This document shows, one piece after another, positions 34,661 through 47,378 of a DNA stretch of 64,000 bases (positions are counted from its first letter, which is position 1; the number at the start of each line of letters is the position of its first letter). Source of the stretch: Eutypella sp. D-1 (taxonomy: Eukaryota; Ascomycota; Sordariomycetes; Xylariales; Diatrypaceae); assembly GCA_023313575.1 (NCBI GenBank), contig JAJTTP010000001.1, positions 3,968,001 through 4,032,000 on the forward strand, in the 5' to 3' direction. The notes under the pieces were generated by a model. That model made no database searches. It saw only the letters and a list, made by a program, of their open reading frames with translations, and was not told the origin of the DNA. The position numbers and the translations under genes are program-made.

Positions 34661-35373
34661 TGGACCCCTTCAATGTTATTGGAGGTTGATGTCTACAACT
34701 TTAGGCCAGTAAGTTGGATCTAGGGGCTGACAGAAGCTCTATAGGGCTATCCCAATACTTACTATCCTTTCTGAGACCGTAGTTCATTTGCTACAACAGT
34801 TAGCCACATATGGCAAGAATCATGACTAGGAAAGATAATATTTAAGCTCTATTGGGTATGTGGGATGTATAAGGGGTCGTTAACGTAAGGGGGGTATTAT
34901 ATGTGCGTAACTAAGCGTGGCCGCCGATGCAACGGCACACGCCAAAGACTATGTAACGAAATAAGAGAACCGGCAGTAGCTGCTCATCTATGACTCTCGG
35001 AAATGTTCTCGTCCTTGATAAGGCAGCTAGGGCAAAAATAAAAGTAAAACCTCAGCAGCCCATGAAGCAACAAAGACGCCTTGTCGCATCTCAATTTGAC
35101 TGTTCCCCTGCAGCCATCCAAGCACGCCTCGAGCGCCATCCAGCCAGCCAAAAACGCCTTGTCTCGTTGCATGCAGACGTGGAAAACGCGATGCTAGTGT
35201 CTATAGAAGGAGGGGTGTGTGTCAAACCTGATTGAACGGATATACCCAGTCCTGTTACTTGCATGTCCAACCCTTGAATCCGTGAAAACCGCAAACTCGA
35301 CCGAGTTGTCCCATCATTCTTTCTCGTCCACTCATTCGCATTCGTGTAGCGCCTCACTCGCCCATTCACTCAC
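34661..35373. other. convergent intergenic region
   Basis: This is 3' flank of the HET gene and 3' flank of BUB1. No additional gene is supported. Confidence 0.4.
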
Positions 35374-38300
35374 TCACTTCCGGCCCTTGGCCATGGCCTC
35401 AACGCGGCCCATCAGGGCGCGGAGGCCGACGCCGCGCTCGCAGTTGGTCTCGAGCCAGGCCTCCATGCGCTCGCGGACGCGGCGCAGGCTGCGGGTGACG
35501 GGTAGGGAGCGGTTATCCTCGGCGTCGATGTGCGAGCCGGGGTTCAGCAGGACGTCGAAGCACTCGGCCCAGATGTCGGTCTGCCAGTAGCGCTTGAGGT
35601 TCTCACGGATGCGGTAGCGGCGGGCGCCGGCGACGGCCGCCCTCTCTGACCCAAGTCCCACGCCCCCGCCGACCCCATCCGCGCGCACCGCGTCGATGTA
35701 CTTGCCGAATAGCAGGCAGTGGATCGCACCTGCGAGCCCATGGTAGTCGAGCTGCCAGGACCACGGCCGTCCCTCGCGCGCCTCTGCGCAGTCTTGCGCC
35801 GTCGTACGCCAGTCCGCGATGAACTGGACTCCGGGAACGAAGGCCCGCATGTCGATTCCTCGGCCGAAGTCGATGAGTACAATGCCGCGGCTAGCCCAGC
35901 CACCAGAGCCGTCGGCGCACCACTGCGACGAGAGGCCCTGACCCTCGGTCGCGGTTGCGGGCCCGCTTGGGTGGCCGGAGGTAGTGAGAAGCGGATCCAG
36001 ACGCAGCAGGCAATTGTCTGCCTTGATGTCACCGTGCAGGATCTGTTTGGCATGGAGCGCCTCGACGGTGCGGAGAAGCTCGATGGAGAAGAACATGGCG
36101 AGTTGCTCGTCCATAACCTGCGACGATTCAACAGCGCGGAAGTGGTTGACGACGTCGAGAAGTGTGCCATATGGGTGGTAGGGTAAGAATAGGAATCCGT
36201 CGTCCTGGTAGAGGTGCATCTCGAGCGCCGGGGACACCGATGCTGCCGCGCGGTGCTGTGGCCCCAGTCGGGCCGCCGCCAGGCGCATCATGTGGAACTC
36301 CCACGCCGTGGGTGGCTGCTCCATTTTGAGCGCTTCGAGAGGCTGCCGGCGCGCATGAGCCGCCGCGAAGGCCCCCTTACCCATGACAACCAGGGGCTCG
36401 CTGTTCTCATCGTTACCATTTTCGCCCTCGTCGGACTCAGGCGACGAGTTCTCAACGAGATACACGGGCGCAAAGGCTCCAGCGCCGAGCTCGCGCTTGA
36501 TAGTGTACTCGCACATGAGCTCCGGGAACTCGAGCACAACGGAAGTGTGGACGGTGCTCGTCTTGTCGCTACCGTTCTTGCCGACCCGTGCCGCCATCGC
36601 CTTGGTGAACCTGCGGATCTCCGCACCGCGCTCGAAGCGCTCGATGCGGTGATCGTAGAAGCCCGGGTACGAGGTGAGGGGCGGCTGCATGTTAGCCAGG
36701 ATTTCCTCCCGGATCGCTTTGTCGACGGGGTTGCACTGCGCATCCTTGATGATGGGGCCCTTGGGCGCAGTTGCCTTCTTCGCAGGCACCGGCCTCGCAG
36801 AGACGGCAGGTACGGATTTCTTTAGGAGCGGCTGGGCTACCTTGACCGGACTCCGGGCCTCACTAAGGATTTCCCGGAGAGGGCTGCTGAGCGGTTCGAA
36901 GGCTTCGTCGTCCTCTTCATCGTCACTAGGAGTGCTGAACGAGTCTATCTTACTGGGCGTCTTTCCCCCGTAGTATGACTTGGCGGCCGTCACCATACCT
37001 AGGGAGGTTTCCGTGCGCTCTGTGATAGGTGTCATGAACGGCAGGCGGTTGTTAGCCACCTCGACCGGGTCCCTATAAGGTCGCGTAGGCGGGTCGTAGT
37101 CCTCCGGGGGGATCGGGATGAATCTGGTCCGTGGGGGAGAATCTTCAATATCCGGGTCGTCCTCATCTTCCTCGGGCATGTCCACATCGTCAGGCAACTG
37201 CGATACGCGGGTTAGGTTCTCAGCGTCGTCCTCATCCTCGTCCTCGCCTTCGCTGCCAGGAATATGTTTGCGGGCTGTGAAATCGGACCACTCGCTGACG
37301 CTCTTCTCATCCGATGTCTCGTCATCGCCGGCTTCACTTGTCGTGATTTGCCTGGTAGTGCCCGTGCTCTCCGCATCACTGGTGTAATCGCCATCTTCTG
37401 TCATGTACTCATCCTCGTCGCTGTCCGCATCCGCATCATGCGCGGGCTTGAGAGGAGCGTTGAAGAGCTCGTAAATCTCATCCGTAGCCGCCCGGGTATG
37501 CATTGTCATTGTGGGCTCGGAAGAGTGCTTCTTCTTCTTGATCTTGGGTTTTGACGGTGAATCGAGTTTGGCTTTGACTGGTAGGGGTTTAGTGTGCAAT
37601 TCTCAAAATGGAAGGAAGGCTGAGTCAAAGAAAGAGAAGGTGCATAAAGAAAATCGTGCAACTTACTGATTTGGGTCTCATTGACTTCCATCACCTTCTT
37701 CTTTCTCGGCTTGTGCGCTCTTGCTTGATCTTTGACGGCACCGTTCTCGTCCAGCATTAAAGCGTCTTGGTGAACTACTAATTTTTCGGCAACTTTGCGA
37801 CTGAGAAGGTCTACGTCGGGGTTGTTCTCGTCGGTCGGTGCCTGCTCGTCTTCTGCTCCTGCCATGCTTTCATCGTCCCAGGCAACATCGAGCCAGCCTT
37901 GATTGGCTGCCCATAACTCTTCGAAACTGAGCTCGGTGCCTGGCACCTCTGGTGTGGGGTAGATGGCCTCCAAGTTTACGAATATGCGCTCCCGCCTTCC
38001 ACTATGCGGGTTCACAATCACTTGATGCTTCGATGGTGCAATGACAATGTGTGACTCTGCTATTCTCGCCAAGGACTATACAATACATAATCGCGCGATC
38101 GCCAACGAATTAGTCCTATTGCCATCAATAATTGGCCACTGCCAGATGGGGCGATCGAAGGCTATCAACTTACAGGATCCCTGAAGACGGCCATCTTGGG
38201 CTCGCTACTCTTCTTCACGCTCGTCTTCAAAGTCTCCCCCACCCACGGCTTGGGCTCCATCGCGTTCTCCTTCTTGCGATCCGCCAACGACCCAATCGTG

Positions 38301-39169
38301 TCCCAACCCTTTGATCCTCCTCCCGACGACGACGACGACATGGCGGGCTGGGCCGCATCGGCATCCGAAAAGATAGCCAATTTGGCCTTCGCGGGCTTCG
38401 CGGATGGACCGCCCACGCCGCTATTTGGTCTCGGAGCCTGCGGGTCCGCTGATCGGGCGGCCGCGGCGAAAGGGTCGATTTTGGCGGCCAGGGCGGGCCT
38501 CACGCTCGGCAGTGCCGGCGACGAGGGCTCATCCGAAGCCTCTGGTTGTGCCGCCCGCCTCTTCTCGAACTCTCCGAATTTGCGCACCAGTCTCTGGACG
38601 GGTCTGGCATCACGCTCGATACCCAGTTTGTATACCTCCTCCGCTTGCGCCCAGCGGCCGGCGCCTTCGAGCCACTCTGCGTACTCTTCATAGAACAGGG
38701 CCAGGCCCTCACCAACACCGTGACGTGACAGAAAGACGAAGGTCTCGCGGGGTGCGTCGGAGAAGAAGTGAATGTAGTGAAGCCACAGCTTGAGATATCG
38801 CGGGTCGTTCTTGTACTGGGCAGAGCCGATGAACACCTTGGTGGCACGCTCGAGCAGGGTGTGCAGTTGAGATTGCGGTGTAGCCTGGGCTGAGGGATAA
38901 GCGTCGAAGGTCCACCGAACATATCTGTCAAATACGTCGAGAGGATCGTCCGACTCGGATAGATTGGCTACTTCGGCCTCATACTCGGCCCTGATGCAAT
39001 CATTGACATTTTTGGTGTCGGTTGGTGTGGGCGTATCTAATTTGTGCAGGGGTTGTGCTGGGGAGAACACCTCTACCAACTTTTTCGCACTCCTCCCTCC
39101 TGGTAGGGATTGTATGTTTTCCTTTTGGTTTTCGATAACATCGAAATCGATGAGATCGCCGGCAGCCAT
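35374..39169 (-). CDS. BUB1: spindle-checkpoint kinase BUB1 (MadBub type)
   Basis: Three exons, 39169-38174, 38075-37667, 37601-35374; introns of 98 and 65 nt; 1210 aa. The N-terminal Mad3/Bub1 homology domain (TPR-like, about residues 55-200) contains DPLDVFDRYVRW and YLKLWLHYIHF. KEN boxes are at residues 16-18 and 300-302. A GLEBS-like Bub3-binding segment lies after intron 1 (ELSFEELWAAN). A long acidic linker follows. The kinase domain starts near residue 830: ELGAGAFAPVYL (P-loop), EALKMEQP (Lys), LHGDIKADNCLL (catalytic loop) and VLIDFGRGIDM (DFG). Intron 2 ends in GAG, an uncommon acceptor, but frame and homology require it. The family monitors kinetochore attachment and, through KEN boxes, restrains APC/C-Cdc20. 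Confidence 0.92.
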
Positions 39170-39718
39170 TGTGAGATAAATTGAAGAAATGCAATGGCGA
39201 CGATGGCGATGTGTGGGGGTTGTTCCAAAACCTGTGAAGTTAGTAGTTTGTTTGTTTGAACATTTGAAGTTTCAAGATTGTTGAAGACTACCACAAGGCA
39301 GGACCTACTTGTAGTGCCCAGGTAGGTCAGGTAGGTGCTATATAATCTCCAGGGCTAACTACTTTGTACATAGTAGTAATAAGTAGGGCTCCAAGGATCT
39401 AGTCCTGGTTGGTTAAATGTCAACATACAAACCCTGACAATTTTGGGAGGGCGCGATGCGTTGTCGTAGCAACAGCCACAACCGCCACAACATGGTATTA
39501 AGTGGCTTGTACTCCGTGTGGTCGTTGGCATTAGCCACAACTTCTTTTAGCAGGCATTCAGGCATCATGCACAGGTTAGGGAGGTCGGTCTTTATTGTTC
39601 GTGCTTTTGCATTTTTCTTTATTTTTTGTCTTAGAATAACCTCGGTCGTAAATTATACATAGAGGTGCAGAGGGCCACCATTCTCCCCATGTACTATCCG
39701 CAAACAACCAGGGCCCCT
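39170..39718. promoter_or_regulatory. BUB1 promoter and 3' flank of the TenA-like gene
   Basis: It contains AGGTAGGTC/AGGTAGGTG repeats near 39322-39340. No gene is seen. Confidence 0.4.
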
Positions 39719-40522
39719 TTAGGCAACTACGGGCCAGAAAGCCTCTTCCAGCACGAGGACGTTCTTGACGACTGAGATTGAGCTCGCGAGGAGCACCTCC
39801 TCGTTGTCGTGGCGCTGCGTAGCCGCTAGCGCCTCGAGGCACTCCTCGATCTCCTTAACGAAAGCCTTGAACGCATCCGATGTCCAGTTCCCGATGAAGT
39901 GCTTCCTCAGCGCGCCGCCGTCGAGGTCCTGGGCGGGGTCCTGGCCCGCGGGATCCTGTCGCTTCGCGTAGGACCACGAGTCGAGGTAGGCCTGCTCCGT
40001 GACCCAGAGGACGAGCAGGCCTTCGAAGAGAGACTTGTCGGGGCGAGCGGGCGCGGTGCCGTCTGCCGCCGGCGGAGTCGCCGTGAACGAGTCAAACAGG
40101 TCGATGTACCCTTGCGTAGTCTTATTGGGACCGAAGCCGAGGTCCTGGCCCTCGATCTCGGACCCCACGGCGGCGAGGTCGATGCCGTACTGGCGGGCAG
40201 TGTCCTCGAAGAACCGCAGCTCCGTCATCATGCCATCCAGCGCGTCGCGCAGCAGCCTCAGGATCCGCCACTCCAGCGTGTCCGCCGTCGGCGTCTCCGT
40301 CTCCCGCGGCAGCCGCACCCGCGACACAAGCCCCCCGATGAACCGCGCGTACGCCTGGCAGTACAGCCGGTCCTGCGAGAGCCACTGCGATAGCTCCTGG
40401 CGCGGGAGCCGGCCCTGTCCCGCGAGCGCGAGGAACTCGTTCTGCGTCGCCCGCTCGTAAAGCCCTGCTATGGCGGGGTTCGCCAGCAAGCTCTTGGTAA
40501 AAGGCGCCGCCAGGCCGCTCAT
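39719..40522 (-). CDS. TenA/THI-4-like (heme-oxygenase fold) protein
   Basis: A single exon of 267 aa from the first ATG at 40522; the frame extends 3 codons further but without an ATG. TenA-type features include LYERATQNEFLALAGQGRL and LSQWLSQDRLYCQAYARFIGG near the N-terminus, EWRILRLLRDALDGMMTELRFFE in the centre, YLDSWSYAK, and a C-terminal EEAFWP. TenA proteins hydrolyse amino-pyrimidine breakdown products of thiamine for salvage; fungal TenA_E-type members are often of uncertain activity. No thiamine riboswitch was recognised upstream. Confidence 0.85.
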   Translation of the reverse strand: MSGLAAPFTKSLLANPAIAGLYERATQNEFLALAGQGRLPRQELSQWLSQDRLYCQAYARFIGGLVSRVRLPRETETPTADTLEWRILRLLRDALDGMMTELRFFEDTARQYGIDLAAVGSEIEGQDLGFGPNKTTQGYIDLFDSFTATPPAADGTAPARPDKSLFEGLLVLWVTEQAYLDSWSYAKRQDPAGQDPAQDLDGGALRKHFIGNWTSDAFKAFVKEIEECLEALAATQRHDNEEVLLASSISVVKNVLVLEEAFWPVVA

Positions 40523-42100
40523 GGTGTGCAAGCTGTGACGGAATTACCAGTTAGCTGCTTCGGTAGATGTGGGTTAGCCGGACTTCTGTGCACCTTCTGC
40601 AACCCGAGGAGACTAAGAATAATTGAATCAAGACTTGGGTTGGTGGTAAGTATTTAACAGTTCCGGAGCCGTGGGTTGTCTTTCGGTATTACAATCCTAA
40701 TCCCATAACTTAATAATAATTCGAGTAGTAATGGCACAATAGCAGGACAGGCGTGGACGTACGTAATATACCGATGGCTATGTAGAGGGGGGCCGCCGGT
40801 CTCTTTATTTGTCTTGGTAAAACTGCTCAGAAAGGGATGAGCTGCCGCCCTAACTGTATGAGGTAATATCTTCCAATCCAGTACAGGCCGGAATCTATTT
40901 GTTCACCAACTATTTCGCAGTATTTAATATAGCTTATTCGGTTAGTCTGACGTAAGTGTTAAGTCACACAAATCTCAGAAAAGTTCCTTTCCTACATAAA
41001 CCCGATATGATGGATCACTTCATTGAAGAATTATACGTTTTCGAGCACTACCAGCGAGGAAGATAGGGATTAAGTGAAAGATACCCCCATACGGAAAGAG
41101 GCTGGGACCTAATTGGTTCAAGTAACTCACCAAATGCAGAAAGTCCGACCTTAAGATTTGACGATTTACTTATATCAACCTGTGGACGGCACGCGCTTGA
41201 CGCTAGTTAATATAATAGATATACTCAACCCTGATAGACCTCTCCCATACAGATAGACGTCTATGCCAGCTCTATTTATGCTAGATAGACTAGTCCTACT
41301 AGCTAGAATGAAAGTGGTCTCATTCACGGATATAGACCATACTAAATCAAGAGATTATTTTTCTTTCTGGGCTGGGACAGTTTCATGATACGATGCCGCA
41401 AATCAATGAGGCAGCTTCTGCAAGATTCAAGATTCACACGTGCATCGTGATATCACAAGAACGGTCATCGCATCCGGACACACACAAGGCGTGTGTCTAT
41501 CTGGGAATCCCAGGAAGCTTGTCAACCTTGCCCATGCGCCTAACCGCTATCAAAGCAATGAAACGAAAATCGTAGCCAAAGAGATTGATCTTTACCAACT
41601 CAGAGCCTTCTTCCCCTCGACCAAGATATCGAACGATAGTCGAGATGGTAGGCTCCCGTGCTCTTATGGTTCGCAAAAAAGAAGCGCGTTTCAGCGTCAT
41701 TCATCCTTCACACGATGTTTCCGTTCAGGTGCCATAAGTTCTCAGCATGGCCTCATCATTCCGAGGCACTTCAGTCTGTATGCTGTTCCGGCTACCTATC
41801 TGCAGTACTCCCTCGGGAGGAGGGGTAAGGTCAAAGACGACGCATAAACGGTAAACGAAAAACTTGCCGGCACGGCATCGCCGACCTTTCCGACCTAGAT
41901 TATTCTCCTTTTGTTGAACCGCGCCCGGAGCATGTCAAGAGGCGGCACTGGTCCTGGTTTCTTCAGCACTTTCTCCTGCTCGCCAGAAAAGGAATTATTA
42001 TACATGTCGTCGGCGACGCGACTCGAACCCAGCGGTTCAAACTTAACCGAGACTCAATCCTGCGGTGTTGGAAACCAAATCAGAACAGCTGCCTTCTGTT
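40523..42100. other. intergenic, no gene supported
   Basis: About 1.6 kb: the TenA-like promoter on the left and the U2AF 3' flank on the right. Open frames at 41393-41850 are short and lack domain signals. A GGTTCGA-like box near 42023 (minus strand) is not flanked by a foldable tRNA. Confidence 0.5.
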
Positions 42101-44069
42101 CTACCATGCACCGACGTCGAAATTTTCCTGTGGCGTAAAGTTAGCAGTGTTTCCTCCATGGTCGATGGAAATCTCACTTCTGGGAAGAATGTCGTGACCA
42201 CGGTCCTGTCGGCAAACTTTCTACCAGCCAGAGCTTGAAGGGCCTTCTTCGCTGAGGCCGGGGTGTCGTATTTAACGAAGATCTTGCCGACACCTGCTGA
42301 CTGCCGGCTACCTCCACTTGGCCGGGGCACCTTCAACGCCAGGATCTGACCAAACTTGGAGCACTCCTCCTCGACGTCCTCGCATATTTCTACGGAAATG
42401 TTAGCAACGCGAATAGCAAGTCATGGAATGCGGGTCTTACCATTGTAATCGTCGCTGTCCATCAGCTCGTCCGGCGTCACCATGTTAAGCAGTTGCAGTA
42501 CCCTACTCTCATCTGAGTCGGGGCCACCGGTAGTGCCCGCGAGCATAGACATCGCATTGACACCCATCTCGCCCGCGACCTGAGTGATACCGAGGCTAGC
42601 CTTCTGTACCTTGATGTGCTTGTCGCCAATGAGCATGTTGTTGAGACCTTGGATTGCAACCTCAGTTGCGGTAGGGTCGGCAAACTCGCAAAAAGCGATA
42701 CCCTAGTGACGTTAGCGGCAAGGTAGATGATGGTTAGATAGTTTTAACTTACGCGAGACTCCTCCGTGTGGTTGTCTTTGACTAAGGTGAATGCCTTAAG
42801 TTCACCAAAAGAGACAAGTAACTCCATAACTTGCTCATCCGTGAGATAGAGTGGCAAGTTACAAATGCTAAGCTTGTTCGGGGTATCGACAACTACCTTC
42901 GAGACGACGCCGGGTTCGTAGGGCGTATCGTCGACGATGGCAGGGACAATATAGTCCTTAGGTCGTCGGATCTTGAGACCCTCGCCACTTCCATTTGCTA
43001 CACCATTCTCCATAGCTTCATCAGGTCCCATGGTGATCCCATCTAGAGCAAGGGCTACGGTAGCCTCGGAGGCGTGTCTGAATTCGAGGAGCGCGAAGTT
43101 AGACTCCTTGGACACCTGGCACAGGACGCAGGGGTCCGTGCTCTCGATGACATTCAGGCCATTCAGATGCAGATTGAAGAATCCCATGATACTCTCTTCG
43201 GTTGCGTCGGCGGGAATGTTGTAGGCGAACAATCGCTTGCTCTGTCGCGAGTTGGTTGGCTTGAGCGCAGTGTTATTCACGGTATCGCCGCTGGACGGGT
43301 TCATGAAAGCCTGTAGCTTCGTGGGATCCATGGGTTGCTGTCGCGGAGCACCCGGAAGAGGGAACATTCCGGATAGCTTGGCTTGCTCAGCTGTGACATT
43401 CTCATAGCCAGGGGGTTTGATATCCCACTGAGTCAATCGCCTCTTGCGCTCGAGGATGGGGACAATGTCGGTAAGATCGGGAGTGGGTTCCCTCTTCTTG
43501 GGTGGGGGAGTCGGGCTACGGCCACGTCGATTCTGGGCGAAAAGATCGTCATCGCGGTTTCGGGCTTCACGATCGCCGCCCCGGTCTCTTCTATCGCCAC
43601 CACGTCGATCATCGAACATGTCGCGGTCGCGTCGGGGTGGTCGGCCTCCATCATCGCGACGGTGATCTCTTCTGGAACCGCGGTCGCGATCCCATTCCCT
43701 ATCCCGGTGGTCACGACCTCCACGACCTCCCCCCCCTCCTCCTCCTCCATATCTATCTTCGCGCTCGCGATCTCGATGGCTGCGGCTCGACGCATAGGCG
43801 TCCTCATCCCTCGGGTCACGATGGGGTCGTCTAGGGGATCTGCTACGTCTTCGGTCGCGGCGATCGCCTCTGTCTCTACGATCATCACGGGGAGGATAGT
43901 CGCGAGAGGAGCCATGACGGCCACCGTCTGTGTAAAATCCTATTAGTTAGTCTCATATTGCTTCCATTTCTCTGGCTTCAGAGATTGATAAGATTTTGAT
44001 GATTGCATCGCAACAAAAAAACAGCACAAAAGAAAACATACCTCGAGACGAGTAGCTGTCACCGTTCAT
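42101..44069 (-). CDS. splicing factor U2AF large subunit (U2AF65)
   Basis: Five exons: 44069-44042, 43927-42753, 42702-42441, 42389-42178, 42127-42101; 567 aa, introns of 114, 50, 51 and 50 nt. The last exon encodes only ENFDVGAW. Domains: an N-terminal Arg/Asp/Ser-rich region (to about residue 110), a U2AF-ligand motif with the conserved Trp (LTQWDIKPPGY, binds the small subunit), two RNA-binding RRMs (first begins SKRLFAYNIPADAT; second NKLSICNLPLYLTDEQV), and a C-terminal UHM-type RRM that binds SF1. The protein recognises the polypyrimidine tract at 3' splice sites. All key elements appear present. The gene is divergent from OGG1. Confidence 0.93.
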
Positions 44070-44790
44070 CGCGATATTGACCGATTATCTGGGAGAGTGA
44101 GAGGTGTGAATAGTAAGGGACCTTCTCAATTGAGATGGCGTTACTATTGATGAAGTGGAAAGGTTGAGAGTGAGAAAAGTAGAAAAAAAAAGTCACGGTA
44201 GTTTAAGGCTTGAGTTTATTGAATTGCGAAAGTAAAGTAAAGTAAAGTAACCTGGAAGTAGCAAAAGAAGTAAAAAGTACTGTACTAGCAGCAACTAAAT
44301 GTACCTAGGTAGGTAGATCGACGAGGCTGGTTATGTTCTACCTAACGTTCAATGTTGCTAAGTACAAAGTACTGAAGTACTATGGTACTGGGAACTGGTC
44401 TCTTCCATTGCTGCTACCAGTGCACTACATACACTACCCATACACTGAAATTTATCAACGTGAGCATTGAACAACTGCTGTAAGATATTAACCTAAGGTA
44501 GATACTTAGTACTAGGTACGGAACTAGCTTGCTAGCTCCCATCAGTTTGACACTAATGCACAAACAGATTAGCGTATAGGTATTCCTACACTAAATGTGC
44601 GCCCCGCTTGCCCCTTATGGCTCGTTAGTTAAGTACATAACATAAGTACCTATTTCAGCAAGTTCACAAGGCATTGCATAAATAAGGGGACTTGAAGGAC
44701 CAAAGCTCTACATACACAGTGATTATCAACCTCACTTTCATCTCTACCAACTTACTCATTATATACCCAACATTGGGAAACGATCCTATT
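44070..44790. promoter_or_regulatory. shared divergent promoter region of U2AF65 and OGG1
   Basis: 720 bp between the two start codons. It has AAGTA-type pentamer repeats at about 44231-44250, TACCTAGGTAGGTA at 44302-44315, and AAGTACT motifs around 44275 and 44360-44385. Such a head-to-head layout may allow joint regulation; that is inference. Confidence 0.5.
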
Positions 44791-46132
44791 ATGGCAGTAA
44801 TTAAGCTACCTGAGTGGCGAAAGTTGCCTCTCAGCTTGACAGAGCTCTGCATAGATACGACTCTACGCTGTGGACAGTCTTTTCGGTGGCGCAAGATCGA
44901 TGATGAATGGTTAGTCTTGAAAATCTCTGGGCATTTCGCTTTCACTTATGGTTATCAACTCGTCACAATACTGACAGCGAGAACAGGAACTGTGTGCTTC
45001 ATGGTCGCTTATTATCACTGAAGCAGGACAAGGATTACCTTCACTACAAAGTGACGTGGCCTAAGACAAATCTTCTGCCTACCAAGACGGCGGTACCAGA
45101 TACTGTAGGAGCAGTAGCGGATGATGATACCGAAGCCCTTCTCAAGCATTATCTCAGCCTCAAATATGACCTGGCATCGTTATATGATCATTGGTCGGCA
45201 TCTGATCCCAATTTTCGGAAGAAAGCGCCCAGATTTACTGGTATCAGAATCCTAAGCCAAGATGCTTGGGAGGCCTTGATTAGCTTCATATGCAGCAGCA
45301 ACAATAATATCTCCCGTATCTCTCAGATGGTTCGTTCAGACTCAGGTAATAGGCATTTGCGTGTACTAATCGCCCGCAGGTGCTTAAACTATGCAAGCAT
45401 TATGGACCATTAATCGGCCATGTTGGAGACGAGCCGTTCCACGACTTCCCTGGCCCACGTGTCCTGGCCGGGAAAGGCGTTGAGGCTCACCTCAGAGAAC
45501 TTGGTTTCGGTTACAGGGCCAAATACATAGCAGAGACAGCGCGAATCGTCACGGAGGAGAAGCCCGAAGGATGGCTCGAGAGCTTAGCGAACCCCGAGAA
45601 CCCGGGATGGCTCCAGTTCCGAGAAGCGTCGCCCGCCACAAACGATCGCCAGCCCACGTACAAGCATGCCCATGAGCAGCTTCTGCTTCTCTCGGGCGTC
45701 GGTCCCAAGGTCGCAGACTGCGTCTGCCTGATGGGGCTTGGCTGGGGGGAAGCTGTGCCCATCGACACCCACATGTGGCAGATCGCACAGCGGGACTACA
45801 GCTTCGGCAAGGCGAAGGCGAAGACGTTCTCCAAGATCATCTACGATTCCGTTGGCGATCACTTCCGGAACATCTGGGGCCCGCAGGCCGGCTGGGCTCA
45901 CTCGGTGCTTTTCACGGCCAACCTGAAGTCTTTCTCAGAGCAGGCGACGGCCGCCAAGACCGAAGACGTGAGTGTCGCGGATGTCAAGATCAAGGTTAAA
46001 GAGGAAAAGGCCACAGAGGAGCCACTCCCGCGCACCAGAAAACGACGAGTCAGCGTGTCCGAGACGGTCAAGATCGAACAGCCTGTTGAGGCAGGGTCGA
46101 GGAGGAGCACTAGGAAACGAAGGAAGCCCTGA
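44791..46132 (+). CDS. OGG1: 8-oxoguanine DNA glycosylase/AP lyase OGG1
   Basis: Three exons, 44791-44909, 44987-45329, 45380-46132; 404 aa. For intron 1 the acceptor at 44986 is preferred over the earlier AG because it restores EWNCVLHGR. The N-terminal domain has TLRCGQSFRW. The helix-hairpin-helix is LSGVGPKVADC with catalytic Lys264, and the conserved Asp283 lies in VPIDTHMW. FICSSNNNISRI and LGFGYRAKYI match the family. The enzyme excises 8-oxoguanine paired with cytosine and nicks the strand; APN1 then acts downstream. A basic C-terminal tail (RRSTRKRRKP) is probably a nuclear signal. Confidence 0.93.
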
Positions 46133-47378
46133 CGATTCACACTCTAACCTTTTAACTCGTTGCATTCGTTGCACAATATGGAGGTATGATGACGTTTCGG
46201 CCAGGGGATAGTTAATCGTTAGACCATATAGCATATAGGAGTAGTATATATAGAGGACTGCACCAGGAGGCCACAAACTGCTGCAAGTAAATCTTAGAGA
46301 GAAGGGAATCGGACCACAGCTCAGTAGCTCACATAGATTATAATATTCCATAAATAATAATTTCATTTCAACAAAGCTTATATACGTGCCTGGGTAGGAG
46401 TCTACCCACCCGGCCTCGAGAGTGGGCCACGATTCTCCATCCGGCCACAAGTATCCGAAAGAAGTATTGAGGAAGAGCGAGCATGTGAAGGGGCTTGTGG
46501 GAAAGTTAACACTTATGTATGAAGCAATAAGATAACGAGATATACGGGGGACAGTCCCGTCCACATTCACGACTACTTACCACGGACTTTCCACCATTAA
46601 AACAGTGCGGGATAGTTGACCTCCTACCTTTTATCAGAACAGTGGCAGCCATGACAGCCACCTAAGAAAAAGGGTTCAAATACGCTTCTTCTTAAGTAGT
46701 AAGCAGCGCCGGGAGGCAAGATGGTGACATGGTGGGGTTAGCTGCAACCCTGAACCCCATGCGGTCTACATCTGCAGGAGCGGCCGCCGGCCGCGATCGA
46801 TCTCCACTTGTTGGTGGCAACCGAACACTTCGCACACTACGAGAAGGAAAAATAGCATCTTCATGTATTGTAAATTGCTAGGACTGCAAGACTGGAAGCT
46901 GGTAGCATCATGGTATCAGGTAAATTGGAACTTCTGGGTAATGGGGGACCTATTGGGGGGTGGTCCAATAACACCCCAATGGTCCGGTTCTTCGACAGGT
47001 TTTGCGAAGTCCTCTCAGATCTTCCAGTGGCAAAACCCTACGATATGCTGCACTATATCTCACTACCTTCCATCGTATAAGCAGGGAAATTGCAAAGTCA
47101 TCGAAGATCCCGATGATGTGGTTGGATGATGTGTTTACATGCCTGCCTACTTCATATAGACCAGGGCACTCACCCGCAGGGACTCCATAGTGGCATAACG
47201 GAGACACCCGTGTCCAGGAATATCATGAAAGCCTCAGAAACTATTGCATATTACCTAGATAGGGAGGACAGGAAGGATTAATCGATACACCTGTGCAAGG
47301 GCCATAAGCCATTCCCCCCACCATACGTGCTATAAGTCACGGATTCGCTCTTGAAATCTTCCTAGATTTCCCACCTAC
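46133..47378. other. intergenic, no gene supported; P450 promoter
   Basis: Short frames only, including a stop-free minus-strand shadow reaching into OGG1. The P450 promoter occupies the right end. Confidence 0.45.

Noticed and set aside
41393..41847. Possible small gene between TenA-like and U2AF65
   Set aside because: Short frames in several phases with no signal peptide, domain or consistent exon chain.
42015..42050. tRNA B-box-like sequence on the minus strand
   Set aside because: The flanks do not form T-arm or acceptor stems.
45935..46570. 211-aa minus-strand ORF over the OGG1 3' end
   Set aside because: Antisense shadow of the OGG1 tail plus flank, with no domain or splice support.
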